Position numbers and translations under genes: made by a program. The notes under the pieces were generated by a model that did not search any database, was not told where the DNA came from, and saw nothing but the letters and a program-made list of their open reading frames with translations. From Vampirovibrio chlorellavorus (lineage in GTDB: Bacteria; Cyanobacteriota; Vampirovibrionia; Vampirovibrionales; Vampirovibrionaceae), in assembly GCA_003149345.1 (NCBI GenBank), contig QFWI01000008.1, positions 620,001-684,000 of the forward strand: DNA of 64,000 bases, written 5' to 3'. Shown here piece after piece: positions 62,655 to 64,000 of the stretch. Position 1 is the stretch's first letter, and every line of letters starts with the position of its first letter.

Positions 62655-62990
62655 TCAAAATAATTCGTCGTCTGTCAACGGCGTAGGATCGTTTAGCCCT
62701 TTCTTTGGTGTGACCGGCTGGGGTACATAGCTAAAAGATTTAGCCTCAGCACTTGTCATTGGGTCAACTTGGACAGTATGTTCTGTACTCGACTTCCGAA
62801 CCCCACCACCCGTAATGTATTTGCCCACATATTTGGCAAACTGGCTGTAGGTAATGCCCAATTTGTCTTTTCGCTTGTCATAGATATGAATCAGCGTATA
62901 GCCCGATTCAATTTCCTGGTGTATTTCCTTTAAATAAGTTTTAAAGGCCACACGACCATAGCCGTATTGACCCTTAGGAGACTGCTCCAT
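62655..62990 (-). CDS. traK: TraK-like oriT-binding protein
   Basis: A 111-aa protein. The stretch YGYGRVAFKTYLKEIHQEIE then SGYTLIHIYDKRKDKLGITYSQFAKYVGKYI matches the DNA-binding part of RP4 TraK (GRVAF, GY-L--IY, F-RYV). TraK binds and bends oriT next to nic; here the gene is the first on the left side of the oriT. The basic C-terminus ends in an acidic PLTDDELF. The start is the ATG with GAGGG just upstream; the longer frame (to 63047) enters the oriT repeats. Confidence 0.82.
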   Translation of the reverse strand: MEQSPKGQYGYGRVAFKTYLKEIHQEIESGYTLIHIYDKRKDKLGITYSQFAKYVGKYITGGGVRKSSTEHTVQVDPMTSAEAKSFSYVPQPVTPKKGLNDPTPLTDDELF

Positions 62991-63069
62991 GGTGCCCTCA
63001 ACGAATGAAAAAACTGGTGAAACCCGAAAGCATGCGAACGATAGCACGGCACGCGATCTTTTGACAAGA

Positions 63070-63094
63070 TTCGCAAAGATTCAATAAGTTTCGC
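63070..63094 (-). repeat. oriT left array, reverse-oriented TTCGC repeats
   Basis: TTCGC at 63070 and 63090, with a degenerate TTCAA at 63080, i.e. the inverse orientation of the central array and the same 10-bp phase. Confidence 0.55.
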
Positions 63095-63106
63095 ATTCTG
63101 CACAAT

Positions 63107-63156
63107 GCGAAACAACGCGAAAGAGTGCGAAACAACGCGAAACTTCGCGAAAAAAT
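63107..63156 (+). repeat. oriT central array, five GCGAAANNNN repeats
   Basis: GCGAAA starts at 63107, 63117, 63127, 63137 and 63147, one helical turn apart, with degenerate copies at 63157 and 63167. It is a likely cooperative binding site on one DNA face for TraK. Confidence 0.85.
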
Positions 63157-63204
63157 GAAAAACTTCACGAATCTTGCATGAAAAATCAGTACATGACATG
63201 AATA

Positions 63205-63229
63205 TCGCATTCTTTCGCATAGATTCGCT
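63205..63229 (-). repeat. oriT right array, three TTCGC-type repeats next to nic
   Basis: TCGC occurs at 63205, 63215 and 63225, again with a 10-bp period and inverted relative to the central array, ending 13 bp before the nic-like site. Confidence 0.7.
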
Positions 63230-63381
63230 AAATAAAAAATGGCAGGACAGGTATTGTAGGCCTACAAGCAAAGCTTGCACACCTCCAATACAAAACGCTT
63301 ATTCGGGGGAATCCCTCAACGCGAGTCCTGGTTGGCTACCGCCAAGTGATTCAAGTGGTTTAAATTTTAAGGGGAAAAACA

Positions 63382-63735
63382 ATGGCCGATCGGGAGCGCC
63401 GAGACCGCCTACATCCCATTAAAGTCTATGTTTCTGCTCGCGAACGAGCGGAGATTGAACACCGGGCAAAAACTGTCAAGCTTGCCCCTAGTACCTTAAT
63501 GCGCTCTCTGGCTTTGGGGTTTGAGCCCAAAAGTGCTTTTGACAAGGATGCCATAACGAGTCTTATCAAACTCCATGCGGATCAAGGCCGACTGGGTGGG
63601 CTCCTCAAGCTTTGGCTGACTGAGAAACGAGGAGAAGGAATAAACACCAGTAATGTGCGTTCGGTGCTCCAGCAAATCGAGTCGCTTCAACTGGAATTGG
63701 CTCATATTGTGATGACTGAGAAAAAACGCTTATGA
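63382..63735 (+). CDS. traJ: TraJ-like relaxosome protein
   Basis: A 117-aa basic protein with a ribbon-helix-helix-like N-terminal half (HPIKVYVSARERAEIEHRAK, then LAPSTLMRSLALGF), as in RP4 TraJ and MobC-type accessory proteins. These bind the oriT inverted repeat and recruit the relaxase. AAGGGG lies eight bases before the ATG. It overlaps the relaxase start by four bases (ATGA). Confidence 0.85.
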   Translation: MADRERRDRLHPIKVYVSARERAEIEHRAKTVKLAPSTLMRSLALGFEPKSAFDKDAITSLIKLHADQGRLGGLLKLWLTEKRGEGINTSNVRSVLQQIESLQLELAHIVMTEKKRL

Positions 63736-64000
63736 TTTCCAAGCGCATTGACCGGAAACTGAAAACCTCAGATTTTGACCGTCTGGGCCGGTATGTGCTG
63801 GAAGCCAAGAACGATGCTTCTAGCATACTTTGGACCCGAACCGCAGAATATGTGGTGGATTTAAAAGCGGAAACTGAAGGGGAGAAGGTGCTTTGGTATC
63901 GGCTTTCTAACTGTGAGGCCGAGATTCCGGCAATGGCCATTGCAGAAGTGCTGGTAACCCAGTCCCAAAATACGCGCTCTCAAGCGGATAAGACCTATCA
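63732..64000 (+). CDS. traI: TraI/VirD2-type relaxase (MOBP), 3' end outside window
   Basis: First 89 codons only. The start MISKRIDRKLKTSDFDRLGR continues with Tyr21, corresponding to the catalytic Tyr22 of RP4 TraI. Later NCEAEIPAMAIAEVLVTQSQ and NTRSQADKTYH match the RP4 block NCEA...MAEVMATQ-NTR--ADKTYH almost position for position. It nicks oriT and leads the strand into the recipient. The rest lies to the right. Confidence 0.88.
   Translation, partial: MISKRIDRKLKTSDFDRLGRYVLEAKNDASSILWTRTAEYVVDLKAETEGEKVLWYRLSNCEAEIPAMAIAEVLVTQSQNTRSQADKTY

Larger units (their letters stand above)
62991..63381. other. oriT: Origin of transfer (oriT) region
   Basis: A non-coding 390 bp between divergent traK and traJ, exactly where RP4 has oriT. 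It contains arrays of GCGAA/TTCGC repeats phased at 10 bp, a nic-like sequence ACCTGTCCTG|CC on the reverse strand (cleavage between 63243 and 63242; RP4 has ACCTATCCTG|CC) and the palindrome TTGTAGGCCTACAA at 63254-63267, a possible TraJ site. Promoters for both transfer operons should lie here. Confidence 0.8.

Noticed and set aside
63040..63240. CRISPR array or plasmid iteron origin in the GCGAA repeat region
   Set aside because: Units are only 10 bp with no spacers, and there is no rep gene; the position between traK and traJ and the nic-like site indicate oriT.

Overview
This 64 kb window reads as the chromosome of a diderm, non-photosynthetic bacterium. Evidence for this includes lipobox and Lgt lipoprotein genes, IspF of the MEP pathway, a NifJ-type pyruvate:ferredoxin oxidoreductase, a class II aldolase, type IV pilins and an HTH-type LexA of the Gram-positive/cyanobacterial layout. 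The overall flavour (many unassigned helical or membrane proteins, a Flp-like pilin, an obligately heterotrophic gene set) would fit the Vampirovibrionia/Melainabacteria side of the Cyanobacteriota. That placement is inference and no 16S gene is present to test it.

Core region, 1-47.8 kb (GC-rich, mixed strands). A beta-oxidation operon (acyl-CoA ligase, thiolase, FadN-type fusion) opens the window. It is followed by an unassigned reverse gene, a Flp-type pilin with a very long extension, a UspA gene, a NifJ enzyme split into two genes, lexA with tandem operator-like repeats, and rlmN. Next come two overlapping genes for large unassigned and apparently paralogous proteins (364 and 964 aa), a STAS protein, a sugar isomerase-like protein, a three-PAS histidine kinase, a DUF1624 membrane protein, tRNA-Val, class II aldolase, a TSUP exporter, a DUF115/Maf protein, a YkgJ protein, lgt, ispF, a HAD phosphatase, an HxlR regulator, a lysine 2,3-aminomutase-like gene, two tandemly duplicated pilin genes, an OppA-type lipoprotein and a GH35 beta-galactosidase. 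A 145-bp MITE-like element with 30-bp terminal inverted repeats and a perfect 8-bp target duplication lies after lgt.

Integrated element, 47.9 kb to beyond the right edge. A tRNA-Glu gene is followed by a tyrosine recombinase pointing at it and an excisionase-like gene, so the tRNA is the probable attachment site. The cargo is, in order: an SOS-controlled umuD-umuC cassette bounded by 66-bp inverted repeats; a DUF3768 gene; an AT-richer defence block with a small ribbon-helix-helix gene, a type III restriction-modification pair (mod, res), a subtilisin-like protease (IetS-like) carrying an in-frame TGA, and a convergent AAA ATPase (IetA-like); and an RP4-type relaxosome region. That region has traM-traL-traK leftward, an oriT with 10-bp-phased repeat arrays and a nic-like site, then traJ and the start of traI rightward. 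The whole is an integrative mobilizable or conjugative element whose right end is outside the window.

How the parts fit: the operator-like sequence upstream of lexA (three copies) reappears as a perfect palindrome between the -35 and -10 of the umuD promoter. This suggests that the host LexA controls the element-borne mutagenic polymerase. The res, ietS and mod genes are chained with overlaps or a 3-bp gap, so defence functions are probably co-expressed behind the ribbon-helix-helix gene and its palindromic operator.
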